The notes under the pieces were generated by a model, which made no database searches, had not been told where the DNA came from, and was given only the letters and a program-made list of their open reading frames with translations. A program made the translations under genes and the position numbers. A stretch of 64,000 nt of DNA from Glaciecola sp. HTCC2999 (GTDB taxonomy: Bacteria > Pseudomonadota > Gammaproteobacteria > Enterobacterales > Alteromonadaceae). The stretch spans positions 1 to 64,000 of the forward strand of contig CATECQ010000019.1 in NCBI GenBank assembly GCA_949498985.1, given 5' to 3'. This document shows, piece by piece, positions 19,635 to 31,171 of the stretch (position 1 is the stretch's first letter; each line of letters begins with the position of its first letter).

Positions 19635-20555
19635 ATGACGACTTTTCAACCAACCATAGAAGCGCTCATAAGCGTGATTAATCAACCTAAAAACAAGGCT
19701 TTATTCAAGACCCTGATATTAGTGTTGCTCGTCATTTACATAGTTTTCGCTTTAGCGAATATTATCTGGCAGGTATCTCCAGCACCTACATCCCCCAAAA
19801 TACCGTTACAAGTGACGACACAGCAAGGCACCCTCCCCGCTCAAACGAACAGCATCTCTGATTTGATTACATTAAATATTTTTGGTGAAGCAAATAACAA
19901 TACCGTGCAACCTATATCGAATATTACCGATGCCCCCGAGACACGATTAAATCTTGTACTTACCGGCGTCGTAGCATCTACAACCGAAGATGATGGTGCC
20001 GCAATCATTGCCAACCGAAATAAACAAAATACCTATGGAATAGGGGATAAAGTTGAAGGCACGCAAGCCACTTTGCATCGTGTATTTGCAGATCGTGTCA
20101 TCATTAGTAATCGAGGAGCAAAAGAAACGTTAATGCTCGATGGTATTGATTTTAGTAAAATGTCGGCACCAACCAATCGTACTAACGACACCATCACTTT
20201 CCCTGCCAATACCAATATTCCTAAAAGTGTTGTTAAACAGATAGCTCAACCCAGCGCTGCGAGTATTGCTCAATTACGCGCTGCGCCTGAAAAGTTTATT
20301 GATTTTATCAATGTTGCACCTGTGCGTGAAGAGGGTGAGCTGCGTGGTTATCGCGTCAGTCCAGGCAAAGAAAAAGCGCTATTTACGGATTCAGGATTAA
20401 AAGCCGGTGATATTATTACATATATCAACGGTTTAGATTTAACGCGGCCGCGCGAAGCGGTAGAAGCGATGCAAGCTCTACGACAAGCCGATAGCTTAGA
20501 GTTAGCATTGCTACGCAACAATCAACCCATGACGTTATCGTTATCGTTACCTTAA
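19635..20555 (+). CDS. gspC: Type II secretion system protein C
   Basis: 306 aa; single TM, GspC homology region and C-terminal PDZ-like region (FTDSGLKAGDIITYINGLDL). First gene of a gsp operon. Confidence 0.93.
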   Translation: MTTFQPTIEALISVINQPKNKALFKTLILVLLVIYIVFALANIIWQVSPAPTSPKIPLQVTTQQGTLPAQTNSISDLITLNIFGEANNNTVQPISNITDAPETRLNLVLTGVVASTTEDDGAAIIANRNKQNTYGIGDKVEGTQATLHRVFADRVIISNRGAKETLMLDGIDFSKMSAPTNRTNDTITFPANTNIPKSVVKQIAQPSAASIAQLRAAPEKFIDFINVAPVREEGELRGYRVSPGKEKALFTDSGLKAGDIITYINGLDLTRPREAVEAMQALRQADSLELALLRNNQPMTLSLSLP

Positions 20556-20569
20556 CGCTAACGTTTTAG

Positions 20570-22678
20570 GTGAACACATCACAAGGTATTATGTTTATGT
20601 TGTCTAATTTGGTTTCACATTGTAAAACGGCATCTGTTGCAAGTGTGCTAACGTTTGCTATTTTGGCTGCAGCCGTCCCCGTATCGACCACTTCTTTTGT
20701 CGTTCAGGCAGCTCAATATTCCCCTAATTTTAAAAATACCGATATCAATGAATTCATCGCGATTGTAGGTAAAAACCTCCAACGCACCATCATTGTTGAT
20801 CCCAATGTGCGTGGTAAAATTTCTGTACGTAGTTATGATTTACTTGACGAAGAGCAGTACTACCAGTTCTTTTTAAACGTCTTACAAGTTTATGATTTTG
20901 CGGTCGTTGAAATGCCCAACGGTATTCTCAAAGTCATTCGCTCTAAAGATGCTAAAAGTTCTAATCTACCCGTTGTTGAAGGTAATATTCCTAACGGCGA
21001 TGAAATGATCACACGTGTGATTCCTGTCTATAACGTGCCTGTTCGTGAACTAACACCATTATTACGCCAACTTAATGATAGTGCCGGTGGTGGTAATGTC
21101 GTTAGCCATGACGCGTCTAATGTCATGATGTTAACCGGCCGTGCAGCGGTCATTAACCGTCTAGTTGAAATCATTGAACGGGTCGATAGAGCCGGTGATG
21201 AAGAAGTCGAAATCGTTAAACTGAAATATGCATCAGCTTCTGAAATGGTCCGTATTATTGAAAGTATCAATAAGTCTCAAGGTAAAGCAGCAAATACTTC
21301 AGCTAAATCAGAACCTCGCGTAGTTGCTGATGACCGCACCAACTCAGTGATAGTCAGTGGCGATGTGAAAGCGCGTCAACGGTTGATTAATCTTATTACC
21401 CGCATGGATCAAGAGCTTGAAACCAGCGGTAATACACGGGTTATCTTTTTAAACTATGCAAAAGCTGATGATCTAGTCAAAGTGCTCAAAGGAGTATCTG
21501 AAAGTATCCAGGCTGAAGAAAAAGGCTCATCGAGTAATTCACGCTCAAAAAATTCTACGTCTCGTGATGTAAGCATTGATGCTCATGAGGACTCAAACTC
21601 ACTCGTTATTACGGCTGAGCCGGATATGATGCGTTCGCTGGAAGAAGTTATCCGCCAGCTCGATGTTCGCCGTGCCCAAGTACAAGTAGAAGCGATCATC
21701 GTTGAAGTATTTGAAGGTGATGGCACCACATTAGGCGTTCAGTTAGTTTCAGAAGAAGGGGGTGGCACCCAATTCACTAATGGCGTAGCCGGTGTCGGTT
21801 CATTAGGGGTAGCCTTGCGTCAAGCGGAAGATCGTGAAGTCAACCGTTCTACCACTGCCCAAGATGGTTCCGCTGTACAAGCAATTGATACCATTGAAGG
21901 GGATTTTACTTCACTAGCGAATATTCTTGGTGGTGCAAATGGTATGATCGCAGGTATTATTGAGAACGGATGGGGTGCCGTAGTTCAAGCAGTGTCCACC
22001 GATACAAACTCAAATATTTTAGCGACACCTCATTTAACGACTATGGATAACGAAGAAGCCTTCTTCATCGTAGGTCAAGAAGTACCGATTATTACTGGCA
22101 CTAGTACCGGCTCAAATAATTCTAATCCCTTCCAAACAGTCGATCGTCAAGAAGTTGGAATAAAACTCAAAGTTACTCCACAAATCAACGAAGGCGATGC
22201 AGTGCAGCTATTAATCGAACAAGAAGTGTCGAGTGTTTCAGGCGCTACTTCAGTGGATATTTCCATTAACAAACGTGAAATTAAAACGACTGTGATTGTG
22301 GATGATGGCGGTACTATTGTTCTAGGTGGCTTGATTGACGAAGATGTCCAAGAGAGTGTTTCGAAAGTGCCTTTGTTAGGCGATATTCCATTTGTCGGTC
22401 ACTTATTCAAAACCACTACTTCGAGCAAACGTAAGCGTAATCTCATGGTATTCTTACGCCCAACCATTGTCCGAGATGGTGTTACTATGAATGAAATTTC
22501 ACATCGTAAATATAACTTTATTCGCGCTGAGCAGCTTAAACGTCAAGCCGATGGTATTCCACTCATGCCAAACTCCAAAGGTCCTAGCCTACCTGAGTGG
22601 AATGATGCATTGAGCTTACCCCCATCTTTTGAAGATTACTTGATGGAAAAAGATAAGCAAGCGAAAGAGAATAACTAA
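20570..22678 (+). CDS. gspD: Type II secretion system secretin GspD (GTG start)
   Basis: 702 aa; N0/N1 repeats ([39 protein letters not shown]) and secretin domain [34 protein letters not shown]. Confidence 0.96.
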   Translation: MNTSQGIMFMLSNLVSHCKTASVASVLTFAILAAAVPVSTTSFVVQAAQYSPNFKNTDINEFIAIVGKNLQRTIIVDPNVRGKISVRSYDLLDEEQYYQFFLNVLQVYDFAVVEMPNGILKVIRSKDAKSSNLPVVEGNIPNGDEMITRVIPVYNVPVRELTPLLRQLNDSAGGGNVVSHDASNVMMLTGRAAVINRLVEIIERVDRAGDEEVEIVKLKYASASEMVRIIESINKSQGKAANTSAKSEPRVVADDRTNSVIVSGDVKARQRLINLITRMDQELETSGNTRVIFLNYAKADDLVKVLKGVSESIQAEEKGSSSNSRSKNSTSRDVSIDAHEDSNSLVITAEPDMMRSLEEVIRQLDVRRAQVQVEAIIVEVFEGDGTTLGVQLVSEEGGGTQFTNGVAGVGSLGVALRQAEDREVNRSTTAQDGSAVQAIDTIEGDFTSLANILGGANGMIAGIIENGWGAVVQAVSTDTNSNILATPHLTTMDNEEAFFIVGQEVPIITGTSTGSNNSNPFQTVDRQEVGIKLKVTPQINEGDAVQLLIEQEVSSVSGATSVDISINKREIKTTVIVDDGGTIVLGGLIDEDVQESVSKVPLLGDIPFVGHLFKTTTSSKRKRNLMVFLRPTIVRDGVTMNEISHRKYNFIRAEQLKRQADGIPLMPNSKGPSLPEWNDALSLPPSFEDYLMEKDKQAKENN

Positions 22679-22683
22679 GGCGA

Positions 22684-24138
22684 TTGCATATGGACATTTC
22701 ATTTAGCTTCGCCAAACGACATCAAGTATTACTCGATCCAGCGACACTGGTTGTGTTTTATACTGAAAATACCGACTTAGCCGTATTTGCTGAAATCCGC
22801 CGAGTCGTCGGTCAAGGATTTCGCTTAGAGCAAGTAAAAAGCGACAAATTCGAGACATTACTTACCTCGTTTTACCAGCGTGATTCCTCTGAAGCAAAAC
22901 AGTTAATGGAAGACCTGGGTAATGAGAGTGATTTGTTTGCCTTAGCTGAAGATCTCCCTGACACCGAAGACTTACTCGACAATGAAGATGATGCTCCGAT
23001 CATCAAACTCATAAATGCCATGCTGGGTGAAGCCATTAAAGAAGGTGCATCTGATATACATATCGAAACGTTTGAAAACCAACTTGTTGTGCGTTTCCGC
23101 GTCGATGGTGTACTGCGTGAAATATTAAAACCCAATCGTAAAATGTCTTCTATGCTCGTGTCACGAATCAAAGTTATGGCTAAACTCGATATTGCGGAAA
23201 AGCGCGTCCCACAGGACGGTCGTATTTCTTTGAAAATCGCAGGGCGAGCTGTTGATGTTCGGGTGTCGACTATGCCTTCGAGTCATGGAGAACGAGTAGT
23301 ACTGCGTTTATTAGATAAAAACAATGCACGATTAAACCTAGAAGATTTAGGAATGACCGCTGCAAACCGTGATATTTTCTCACAGCTTATCCGCAAACCT
23401 CATGGTATCATCTTAGTAACTGGCCCCACAGGCTCAGGTAAATCTACCACTTTGTATGCCGGTTTAACGGAAATTAATTCCAAAGACCGCAACATTTTGA
23501 CTGTCGAAGATCCGATTGAATTTGACTTACAAGGCATTGGTCAAACTCAAGTCAATACTCGAGTTGATATGACCTTTGCTAGAGGTTTACGAGCGATTTT
23601 ACGCCAAGATCCTGATGTGGTTATGATTGGTGAAATCCGTGACTTAGAAACTGCACAAATTGCTGTTCAAGCCAGTTTAACAGGTCACTTAGTGTTATCT
23701 ACTTTGCATACTAATACCGCAGCAGGTGCCATTACACGTCTTGAAGACATGGGGATTGAACCGTTTCTGCTATCTTCCAGTTTACTTGCTGTATTATCAC
23801 AACGCTTAGTTCGCACCTTATGTCACGATTGTAAGCAGCCCCATGAAGCGACTCCGGCAGAATGTAAAGTTCTAGGTATCACCTCTACACAAACGATCTT
23901 CTCGCCCGGCGACTGTCTGTCATGCAACCATACTGGATATCGTGGTCGTACCGGCATCCATGAATTACTCAAAGTTGATGATTCCGTGCGTGAAATCATG
24001 CACAGTGGCAAAGGTGAGCAAGCCATTGAAAAATACATTCGTGCACATACGCCTAGCATTAGAGGCGATGGTGTGGATAAAGTCCTTAATGGCGAGACTT
24101 CATTAGAAGAAGTTTTGCGTGTTACACGTGAGGAATAA
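22684..24138 (+). CDS. gspE: Type II secretion system ATPase GspE
   Basis: 484 aa; Walker [30 protein letters not shown], tetracysteine CHDC...CLSC. Confidence 0.97.
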   Translation: MHMDISFSFAKRHQVLLDPATLVVFYTENTDLAVFAEIRRVVGQGFRLEQVKSDKFETLLTSFYQRDSSEAKQLMEDLGNESDLFALAEDLPDTEDLLDNEDDAPIIKLINAMLGEAIKEGASDIHIETFENQLVVRFRVDGVLREILKPNRKMSSMLVSRIKVMAKLDIAEKRVPQDGRISLKIAGRAVDVRVSTMPSSHGERVVLRLLDKNNARLNLEDLGMTAANRDIFSQLIRKPHGIILVTGPTGSGKSTTLYAGLTEINSKDRNILTVEDPIEFDLQGIGQTQVNTRVDMTFARGLRAILRQDPDVVMIGEIRDLETAQIAVQASLTGHLVLSTLHTNTAAGAITRLEDMGIEPFLLSSSLLAVLSQRLVRTLCHDCKQPHEATPAECKVLGITSTQTIFSPGDCLSCNHTGYRGRTGIHELLKVDDSVREIMHSGKGEQAIEKYIRAHTPSIRGDGVDKVLNGETSLEEVLRVTREE

Positions 24139-24144
24139 CGAATA

Positions 24145-25371
24145 ATGGCCGCGTTTGCATTTGAAGCCGTCAATGCTAAAGGCAAGACCCAAAAAGGGGT
24201 ACTTGAAGGCGATAACGCACGTCAAATCCGTCAACAACTCCGTGAACAACAACTTATTCCGGTCAGTGTTGAACAGGTTAAAGAACCAACCCAGAAAGAT
24301 TCGACCGCTTTTGAATTCGCTTTATTTAAACCCCGAATATCTGCCGGCGAATTAGCACTACTTACTCGACAACTTGCTACATTAGTGGAAGCTGCGTTAC
24401 CGATAGAAGAGGCGTTACTGGCCGTTGCAGAACAAAGTGAAAAGCCCCGCCAAAAAAATATGATGATGGCAGTCCGTTCCAAAGTAGTAGAGGGCTTTGG
24501 TTTAGCCGAAGCACTTGGAGACTTCCCAAGTGTGTTTGATACACTTTTTATTGCGATGGTAGCTGCGGGTGAAAAATCAGGTCATTTAGATGTCGTTTTA
24601 AACCGATTAGCGGACTATACTGAAAATCGAGAAAAAACGCGAAGCCAAGTCGTTCAAGCTATGATCTACCCAGCATTGATGATGTTCTTTGCCGTCGCTA
24701 TTACTGTCTTATTACTCACTGTTGTAGTCCCTAAAATCGTTACCCAATTTCAACATATGGGTCAAGGGTTGCCCCCTATCACACAACTGGTCATGGACAT
24801 TTCAAGTTTTTTACAAGCTTCATGGATGTGGGTCGTCGGCTTACTCATATTAAGTGTCATTATAATACAACGTTTACTTACCGTCCCAACAATGCAATTA
24901 CGCTTTCACAAATGGCTTTTGACTCTCCCTTTATTAGGCAAAGTAAATCGAGGCTTAAACACCGCTCGCTTTGCACGAACATTATCTATTTTAACCGCTA
25001 GCGCTGTCCCTTTATTAGAAGCAATGAAAATTGCCAGTGATGTATTACTTAATCGTCATATTAAGGCTCAAGTCTCTGAATCCGCGGTGATGGTTAAAGA
25101 AGGTGCTAGCCTCAGAGCGGCATTAGATAAAACTAACATGTTTCCACCCATGATGATGCATATGATTGCATCAGGTGAGCGTTCAGGTGAGTTACAACAA
25201 ATGTTAGCACGGGCAGCAGATAATCAAGACCGTGAATTTGAATCTTTGGTCGGCGTATCTCTCAAAGTCTTTGAGCCTTTGTTGATCGTTTCCATGGCAG
25301 GTATAGTATTATTTATCGTACTCGCCATCCTCCAACCTATAATTGCACTTAATAGTATGGTGAATATGTAA
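24145..25371 (+). CDS. gspF: Type II secretion system inner membrane protein GspF
   Basis: 408 aa; MAAFAFEAVNAKGKTQKGVLEGDNARQIRQQLREQ, T2SSF repeats. Confidence 0.96.
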   Translation: MAAFAFEAVNAKGKTQKGVLEGDNARQIRQQLREQQLIPVSVEQVKEPTQKDSTAFEFALFKPRISAGELALLTRQLATLVEAALPIEEALLAVAEQSEKPRQKNMMMAVRSKVVEGFGLAEALGDFPSVFDTLFIAMVAAGEKSGHLDVVLNRLADYTENREKTRSQVVQAMIYPALMMFFAVAITVLLLTVVVPKIVTQFQHMGQGLPPITQLVMDISSFLQASWMWVVGLLILSVIIIQRLLTVPTMQLRFHKWLLTLPLLGKVNRGLNTARFARTLSILTASAVPLLEAMKIASDVLLNRHIKAQVSESAVMVKEGASLRAALDKTNMFPPMMMHMIASGERSGELQQMLARAADNQDREFESLVGVSLKVFEPLLIVSMAGIVLFIVLAILQPIIALNSMVNM

Positions 25372-25799
25372 TGAAAAAATCCACTGGTTTTACCCTTATC
25401 GAAGTCATGGTCGTATTAGTGATCATTGGAATTATGGCCTCTATGGTTGTGCCTCAAATTCTTGGTAATCAAGAAGAAGCACAACTTAAAAAAGCAGCTA
25501 TCGACATCCAAACCTTAGAAGGTGCAATGCAGATGTACAAGCTTAATAACAACCGCTTTCCTACTACCGAACAAGGTTTAGACGCGTTAGTCAACGAACC
25601 AACTATCGATCCTATTCCACGCGCGTTTCGTGAAGGAGGCTATATTCAACGCTTACCAACCGATCCTTGGGGTAATGACTACCAACTGATTTCTCCTGGA
25701 GAAGTGGGTGCAATTGATATCTTTTCAAACGGTCCTGACATGGAACCTGGTACGGATGATGACATCGGTACGTGGAACCTAAATGACTACTTAAATTAA
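25371..25799 (+). CDS. gspG: Type II secretion system major pseudopilin GspG
   Basis: 142 aa; GFTLIEVMVVLVIIGIMASMVVPQI prepilin motif, DPWGNDYQLISPGE. Confidence 0.97.
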   Translation: MKKSTGFTLIEVMVVLVIIGIMASMVVPQILGNQEEAQLKKAAIDIQTLEGAMQMYKLNNNRFPTTEQGLDALVNEPTIDPIPRAFREGGYIQRLPTDPWGNDYQLISPGEVGAIDIFSNGPDMEPGTDDDIGTWNLNDYLN

Positions 25800-25817
25800 T
25801 CTGATTTAATTAAGCTC

Positions 25818-26435
25818 ATGCTATCACGCCGACATTCATCTGGATTCACTCTAATCGAGATCATGTTGGTACTGGTGATCATGGGTTTAGTGGCAGGTTA
25901 TGTTGTAGTGAATGCCTTTGGTAATGACCCGCAAGACAAACTTAAAAATGAAGCTCTGCGTTTTCACGCTGTCGCAACACTGGCTTCTGATTTTGCCGTT
26001 CTAAATCAAATAGAATTTGGACTGGTAATTGATGATCAACGTAATTCGTATAAATTTGTCTTTTTAGATGACAATGATAAGTGGGTCGATGTCCCAGATA
26101 ATCCAGCTTTTGTAGAGCGTGAAATACCTGAAGAAATGCAAATACAGTTACTATTAGATGGATTTGAATGGGAGTCAGAAGAAACTCTCTTTTCGAGTGA
26201 ATCTTTGTTCAGTGAAGCACTGTCTGTATCTACTGACAGTGTACAAATTGGCAATGAAGAAGATATGCCTCCTCCACCTCCACAAGTAATGTTTCTTTCC
26301 AGCGGTGATTTAACCGAATTCACCTTACGCTTTCGCTTTTTTGACCTTCAAATATCGGATGCTGAATTTACTGTAAGCTCTAAAGGGTATCTACCTTTAA
26401 TCAATGATATTGCATTATTGGAAGCAGCATCGTGA
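25818..26435 (+). CDS. gspH: Type II secretion system pseudopilin GspH
   Basis: 205 aa; GFTLIEIMLVLVIMGLVAGYVV prepilin motif; position in operon. Confidence 0.93.
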   Translation: MLSRRHSSGFTLIEIMLVLVIMGLVAGYVVVNAFGNDPQDKLKNEALRFHAVATLASDFAVLNQIEFGLVIDDQRNSYKFVFLDDNDKWVDVPDNPAFVEREIPEEMQIQLLLDGFEWESEETLFSSESLFSEALSVSTDSVQIGNEEDMPPPPPQVMFLSSGDLTEFTLRFRFFDLQISDAEFTVSSKGYLPLINDIALLEAAS

Positions 26436-26839
26436 AGCCAGAATTCCAACAAAACCTCGCACGTCAACGTGGTATGACTTTAATTGAAGTCATGGTTGCT
26501 TTACTTATATTTGGTTTAGCTGGAACTGCTGTGATGAAAGCGGCGACTGAGAACCTGACCAGCGTCAGCCAACTCCAAGATATTACGCTTGCCACTTTTG
26601 TAGCGAACAATCGTCTTACCCAATTGCATTTAGAACAAGAATGGCCTATCCGCAATAATCAAAAAGGTGACATGGAAATAGCTGAAGTAAAATGGTACTG
26701 GCAACAAACAGTCACGAAAACCCAAGAAAACGATTTAGTTCAAGTGCGTATCAGCGTAGCCGTCGATGCTGAGTATCAGCAAATGGTCACAGATGTGGTC
26801 AGTTTTTTTGGTAAGCCCTCGACATCAGGAGGGCTTTAA
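26432..26839 (+). CDS. gspI: Type II secretion system pseudopilin GspI
   Basis: 135 aa; GMTLIEVMVALLIFGLAGTAVMKA; position in operon. Confidence 0.93.
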   Translation: MKPEFQQNLARQRGMTLIEVMVALLIFGLAGTAVMKAATENLTSVSQLQDITLATFVANNRLTQLHLEQEWPIRNNQKGDMEIAEVKWYWQQTVTKTQENDLVQVRISVAVDAEYQQMVTDVVSFFGKPSTSGGL

Positions 26840-27558
26840 TGCAATCCTCTAGGGCTTCTTATGGTTTTACGCTCATCGAAATTCTGGTCGCGATTTTAAT
26901 TTTTTCTTTAATCGCCTCTGCATCTACCGCTGTGCTTTATAATGTCATTCAAGCCTCAGAACAGTCTAAAGCGAGTATCGAGCGCTTACAGATGCTGCAA
27001 CGAACTATGACGACTATCGAACGTGACTTACTCCAAGCGGTCAATCGCCCACCTCGGATTGATGGAGTAGATGACAATAGTATTGTCTTTCGTGGCGGCC
27101 TGGGGGTCATGAATAGCACCCATGATGGTGTCAGTTTTGTTCGAAATGGATGGCAAAATCCAATGTGGCGCTTACCCCGATCTAACATGCAAGGTGTCGC
27201 TTATCGCTTGAGTGATGAGCAAGTATTGGAGCGATTGCATACAACGTTTGTGGATAATGATTCGGGCGTAGAACCTAAAATTAGACCTTTATTAACTGGT
27301 GTGACTGATCTTAATATCGAATTTATGCGTGCCAAAAATGCCCGTAATGAAATTGTTTGGGATGAAACCTACACAGAAAATAGTGTACCTAAAGGTGTCG
27401 CAGTAGAAATCACCACGAAAGATTTTGGGCTGATCCGAAGAGAATTTGCATTGTTAGATCCACCTGTGATTGTCCCTACTTCCAAGGTCAACGGGAGCTC
27501 GAATAATGCCCCATCAGAGCAAAACAGCCCGGAAGCAAGCCAAGGAGGCAGTCAATGA
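26839..27558 (+). CDS. gspJ: Type II secretion system pseudopilin GspJ
   Basis: 239 aa; GFTLIEILVAILIFSLIASAS; position in operon. Confidence 0.93.
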   Translation: MQSSRASYGFTLIEILVAILIFSLIASASTAVLYNVIQASEQSKASIERLQMLQRTMTTIERDLLQAVNRPPRIDGVDDNSIVFRGGLGVMNSTHDGVSFVRNGWQNPMWRLPRSNMQGVAYRLSDEQVLERLHTTFVDNDSGVEPKIRPLLTGVTDLNIEFMRAKNARNEIVWDETYTENSVPKGVAVEITTKDFGLIRREFALLDPPVIVPTSKVNGSSNNAPSEQNSPEASQGGSQ

Positions 27559-28544
27559 GACCGCTTCACTCGCAGCAACGTGGTATGGCATTGCTGATCG
27601 TGCTATTTATTGTTGCTTTAGTCAGTATATTAGCCACCGAAATGGGCTCCAGATTACAATTACAAGTTCAACGTGTAGCAAACATTAAAGATAACAATCA
27701 AGCCTACTGGTATAGTATCGGAGCAGAGGCCTTTGCAATGCTGTCGATTAAAGACTTGTATGAACTAGATGATGGAGTGATCCATGCCAATCAACCATGG
27801 GCAATGCCGCTCGTATACCCCATTGAAAATGGACAAATTACTGCAACCATTGCTGATGCCCAAGCCTGTTTTAACATCAACGCACTTGCCAAAGAACCTG
27901 ATAGTAACAATACATTAGGCACTAACCGCCCATCGTTAGAAATGGATGCATTTAATGCTCTCATTAGAGAACTGACGAATGGTGATACTTATGCTGCAGA
28001 TGTATTGACAGATTCAATTGTAGACTATTTGGATGAAAATACGGTTGCGCGCACGAATGGCGCTGAAGATAATACCTACTTAGGAAAGTCTCATCCTTAC
28101 CTCAGCGCTAATACCTTGCTTAGCGAAGTATCTGAACTGCGCTTAATCAATGGTGTGAATTTAGCCTGGTTTGAAGCATTATTAGATTATGTCTGCGTTT
28201 TACCCAATAATCCGAATCTTGTCGTTAATGTCAATTCACTCACAACTGATGATGCGATACTACTTGGTGCGTTAACCGGCTTATCGATCTCCGATGCTCG
28301 GTCTTTAATTGAATCACGACCTGAAAATGGGTATGAAAATCCAACTGATTTTTTTGGTGAATCGGAGATGACAGGGTTATCATTACCCAAATCACAAATG
28401 GCATGGTTTGATACTACAACAGAGTATTTTACCTTAACGACAATAACTCAGTATAATGACACTCAATTCGCTTTAACTAGTTTGTTACATGTTGCGAAAC
28501 AAAAAGATGTTAGTGTATTGCAACGTACTTTTGGGAGACGGTAG
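27555..28544 (+). CDS. gspK: Type II secretion system minor pseudopilin GspK
   Basis: 329 aa; QRGMALLIVLFIVALVSILATEM; CFNINAL; position in operon. Confidence 0.93.
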   Translation: MRPLHSQQRGMALLIVLFIVALVSILATEMGSRLQLQVQRVANIKDNNQAYWYSIGAEAFAMLSIKDLYELDDGVIHANQPWAMPLVYPIENGQITATIADAQACFNINALAKEPDSNNTLGTNRPSLEMDAFNALIRELTNGDTYAADVLTDSIVDYLDENTVARTNGAEDNTYLGKSHPYLSANTLLSEVSELRLINGVNLAWFEALLDYVCVLPNNPNLVVNVNSLTTDDAILLGALTGLSISDARSLIESRPENGYENPTDFFGESEMTGLSLPKSQMAWFDTTTEYFTLTTITQYNDTQFALTSLLHVAKQKDVSVLQRTFGRR

Positions 28545-28547
28545 CAC

Positions 28548-29783
28548 GTGGAAAAACTCATCCTTCGCTTAGGCGCAGATGCACAAACGCCCATTGATTG
28601 GGCGATTTGGCAAACCACCGAACGTACGATCTTAGCTTCTGGCATATTACCTAATGCAGACGCTCTTGCGTCCTTACAAGAACGCGCCGCCGGTCGTCCT
28701 CTAACGGTCTTGGTACCATCCACTGAAGTTTTATTAAAGCTTGTTGACTTACCTCCAGGCGCATCTCGTAAGGTCATCCAATCTATCGGCTTTATGCTCG
28801 AAGACGAAGTCGCTACGGATATAGATGATCAGTTTATCGCTTTAGGGCCGAAGCAAGGTAACCAGCAAGCAGTAGCTATTGTCGCCCATAATACCCTTAA
28901 GCAATGGCTCGAGTGGCTAGACGCAGCTCAACTGCATTGTGACGTAATGATACCGGATATATTGGCCTTACCCTACGCATCGATTGGTGCAGAAAAAGCA
29001 GGTGCGGAGCAAGTCGCAACAGCAAGTGTACTAACGATTCGAGAACAAGTATTGCTTCGAGATGGCACATGGTCAGGATTTTCCGGTGAAGCAGATTGGT
29101 TAATACCCATTGTATCCACACATTATGAACGACAACAGACGACTATCTCTCTGACACAATACACCGCGGATGATACATTTACTGATCACCCTTATATTCA
29201 AACAGTCACAGCAGAACTCGAACTACCTATGCATATTCTCGCTGACGAAATATCGCATAATCGTTTGAATTTTAATTTGTGCCAAGGCCAATATCAGCAG
29301 CGTAAGCGCAGTTCAGGTCAGTGGCAATATTGGCGAAGTGTCGCCGCTGTTGCACTACTTGCATTAACGATAGGTATAATCGATAAAGGGATCACTATTT
29401 CACAGTTATCTACTCAAAATGAAGCACTTAATGCCCAGATTAAAGCTGATATTCAGGCCGGTTTCCCAAATATTGGCACCTATCGAGATGCTAGAAGAGC
29501 TATCACTCAATATGTTAAACGTATAGACAATATGGGCAGTGGCACATCGGGAATTGATATGCTGGCAAATCTTAGTGGCGCATTTGCCAATTCAGGTATC
29601 AAAGCACAATCACTGAAATTCAATCATGATCGCAGTGAATTAAGAATCCAAGCTCAGGCCAAAGCTTTTTCTAATCTAGAAACCTTTAAACAGCAAGCAC
29701 AAGCAGCAGGCTACGTCGTTGAAGACGGTGCAATTAATAATCGCAATAATCTAGTCATTGGCACATTGACCATTAAAGGATGA
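28548..29783 (+). CDS. gspL: Type II secretion system protein GspL
   Basis: 411 aa; cytoplasmic actin-like domain then TM and periplasmic domain; NLCQGQYQ motif; position in operon. Confidence 0.92.
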   Translation: MEKLILRLGADAQTPIDWAIWQTTERTILASGILPNADALASLQERAAGRPLTVLVPSTEVLLKLVDLPPGASRKVIQSIGFMLEDEVATDIDDQFIALGPKQGNQQAVAIVAHNTLKQWLEWLDAAQLHCDVMIPDILALPYASIGAEKAGAEQVATASVLTIREQVLLRDGTWSGFSGEADWLIPIVSTHYERQQTTISLTQYTADDTFTDHPYIQTVTAELELPMHILADEISHNRLNFNLCQGQYQQRKRSSGQWQYWRSVAAVALLALTIGIIDKGITISQLSTQNEALNAQIKADIQAGFPNIGTYRDARRAITQYVKRIDNMGSGTSGIDMLANLSGAFANSGIKAQSLKFNHDRSELRIQAQAKAFSNLETFKQQAQAAGYVVEDGAINNRNNLVIGTLTIKG

Positions 29784-30274
29784 TCACAATGAATAAACAA
29801 GCACTCCGTAATTGGTTTACCCAATTAGCCCCCCGAGAGCAAATATTGCTGAAAATCGGCAGTGTTATCCTTATTATTGGTGGATTTTATTGGCTCATTT
29901 GGGCACCTATGAATGAGAGTATTGAGCGTGAAACTAAGTTATTAGCCCAACAACAGGCACTTTCAACTTGGGTAGTGCAACAGCAAGCAAAGGTATTACA
30001 GTTTCGACGTCAAGGACCTGGCAAAGCCACTCTTAAGGGATCACTTGTCCAAGCTGTTAATCAAACTGCACGTGCAAGCAATATTAACCTCACTCGTATG
30101 CAACCCAGTAATGATGAAGTACAAGTGTGGATAGATGAAGTGGGTTTTAACACATTGATGACTTGGCTAAGCAATTTGGACACCACTGGTGTTCAAGTTC
30201 TGCAAGTTGATATTAGTGAATCTGGCACGCCAGGAAATGTCAAAGTAAGACGTTTACTATTAGGAAAATCATGA
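29780..30274 (+). CDS. gspM: Type II secretion system protein GspM
   Basis: 164 aa; LAPREQILLKIGSVILIIGGFYWLIWAP; position in operon. Confidence 0.92.
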   Translation: MITMNKQALRNWFTQLAPREQILLKIGSVILIIGGFYWLIWAPMNESIERETKLLAQQQALSTWVVQQQAKVLQFRRQGPGKATLKGSLVQAVNQTARASNINLTRMQPSNDEVQVWIDEVGFNTLMTWLSNLDTTGVQVLQVDISESGTPGNVKVRRLLLGKS

Positions 30275-31026
30275 AGTTACGCATTCTACCGATACTTGGA
30301 TTTATTGGTTTACTTATTACATTATTAATTGCAACAGTACCTGCTAAGCAGGTCATTTATCGCATTGATTTTCCACCCGATTTAGGTGTCTATGAAGTCT
30401 CTGGAACGATATGGAAAGGCACTGCGGCAAGTGCATTAGTGCATAACCAAACTTTAAATAATGTCTCCTGGAATTTATCATTTTGGCCATTACTCACCGG
30501 TCAAGTTCACCTTGAAATAACAAGTAATAAACGCAATTCTGTTGCCGTCAATGGCTCGGTGAATCTAGGACTAATATCGCAACAACTCATTTTTGATGAT
30601 GTCAAAATACAGTTACCCGCTGAACTGATTTTCACGCAAGCACCATTACCAGTTCCAGTGATAGGCGCTGGTACTGTGAATATTAGAATTAATTCTGGTC
30701 GTTTTGATCTGACTCAAGCTATGCCGACTTGTTTAGATTTAGACGCACAAGGTATATGGAATAATGCGGGTGTATTAGCAACTAATGGTATGGTTGACTT
30801 AGGTCAATTCGATGCACAAATGACTTGTAGTAACGAACAATATCGTATTAGTGTTGAGGAACCCAATGGCTTAGGTTTATCGTTCATTGCTACAGGCAAC
30901 AATCCACAAAATTTATCGGTCAATGGGCAATTTAAATTGCCGGATTCTTTACCAGAAGATATGCAAAGAGTCGGTCAATTCTTAGGTCAACCTGACGCCA
31001 CCGGCTATAGCCAATTCACCTGGTAA
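30271..31026 (+). CDS. gspN: Type II secretion system protein GspN
   Basis: 251 aa; single TM then YEVSGTIWKGTA; last gene of the gsp operon. Confidence 0.9.
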   Translation: MKLRILPILGFIGLLITLLIATVPAKQVIYRIDFPPDLGVYEVSGTIWKGTAASALVHNQTLNNVSWNLSFWPLLTGQVHLEITSNKRNSVAVNGSVNLGLISQQLIFDDVKIQLPAELIFTQAPLPVPVIGAGTVNIRINSGRFDLTQAMPTCLDLDAQGIWNNAGVLATNGMVDLGQFDAQMTCSNEQYRISVEEPNGLGLSFIATGNNPQNLSVNGQFKLPDSLPEDMQRVGQFLGQPDATGYSQFTW

Positions 31027-31171
31027 ATTGCCTAGCAATCTAAAGTACAAGGCGATTGGCACTTCACCTTGTCTGGGCTTAAGTGAAAAATTATTTTAAA
31101 ATGTAACAAATAATTTGCGAAATACCCATTTGTCTACAATACTTATTTTATGTATATAAAATAATAGTTTT

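Noticed and set aside
23823-24185. 120-aa minus-strand ORF across the gspE/gspF junction
   Set aside because: Antisense to conserved gspE C-terminus; no family resemblance.
31048-31073. Weak hairpin acaaggcga...tcaccttgt after gspN as a terminator
   Set aside because: Short imperfect stem with no T tract; not supportable as an intrinsic terminator.
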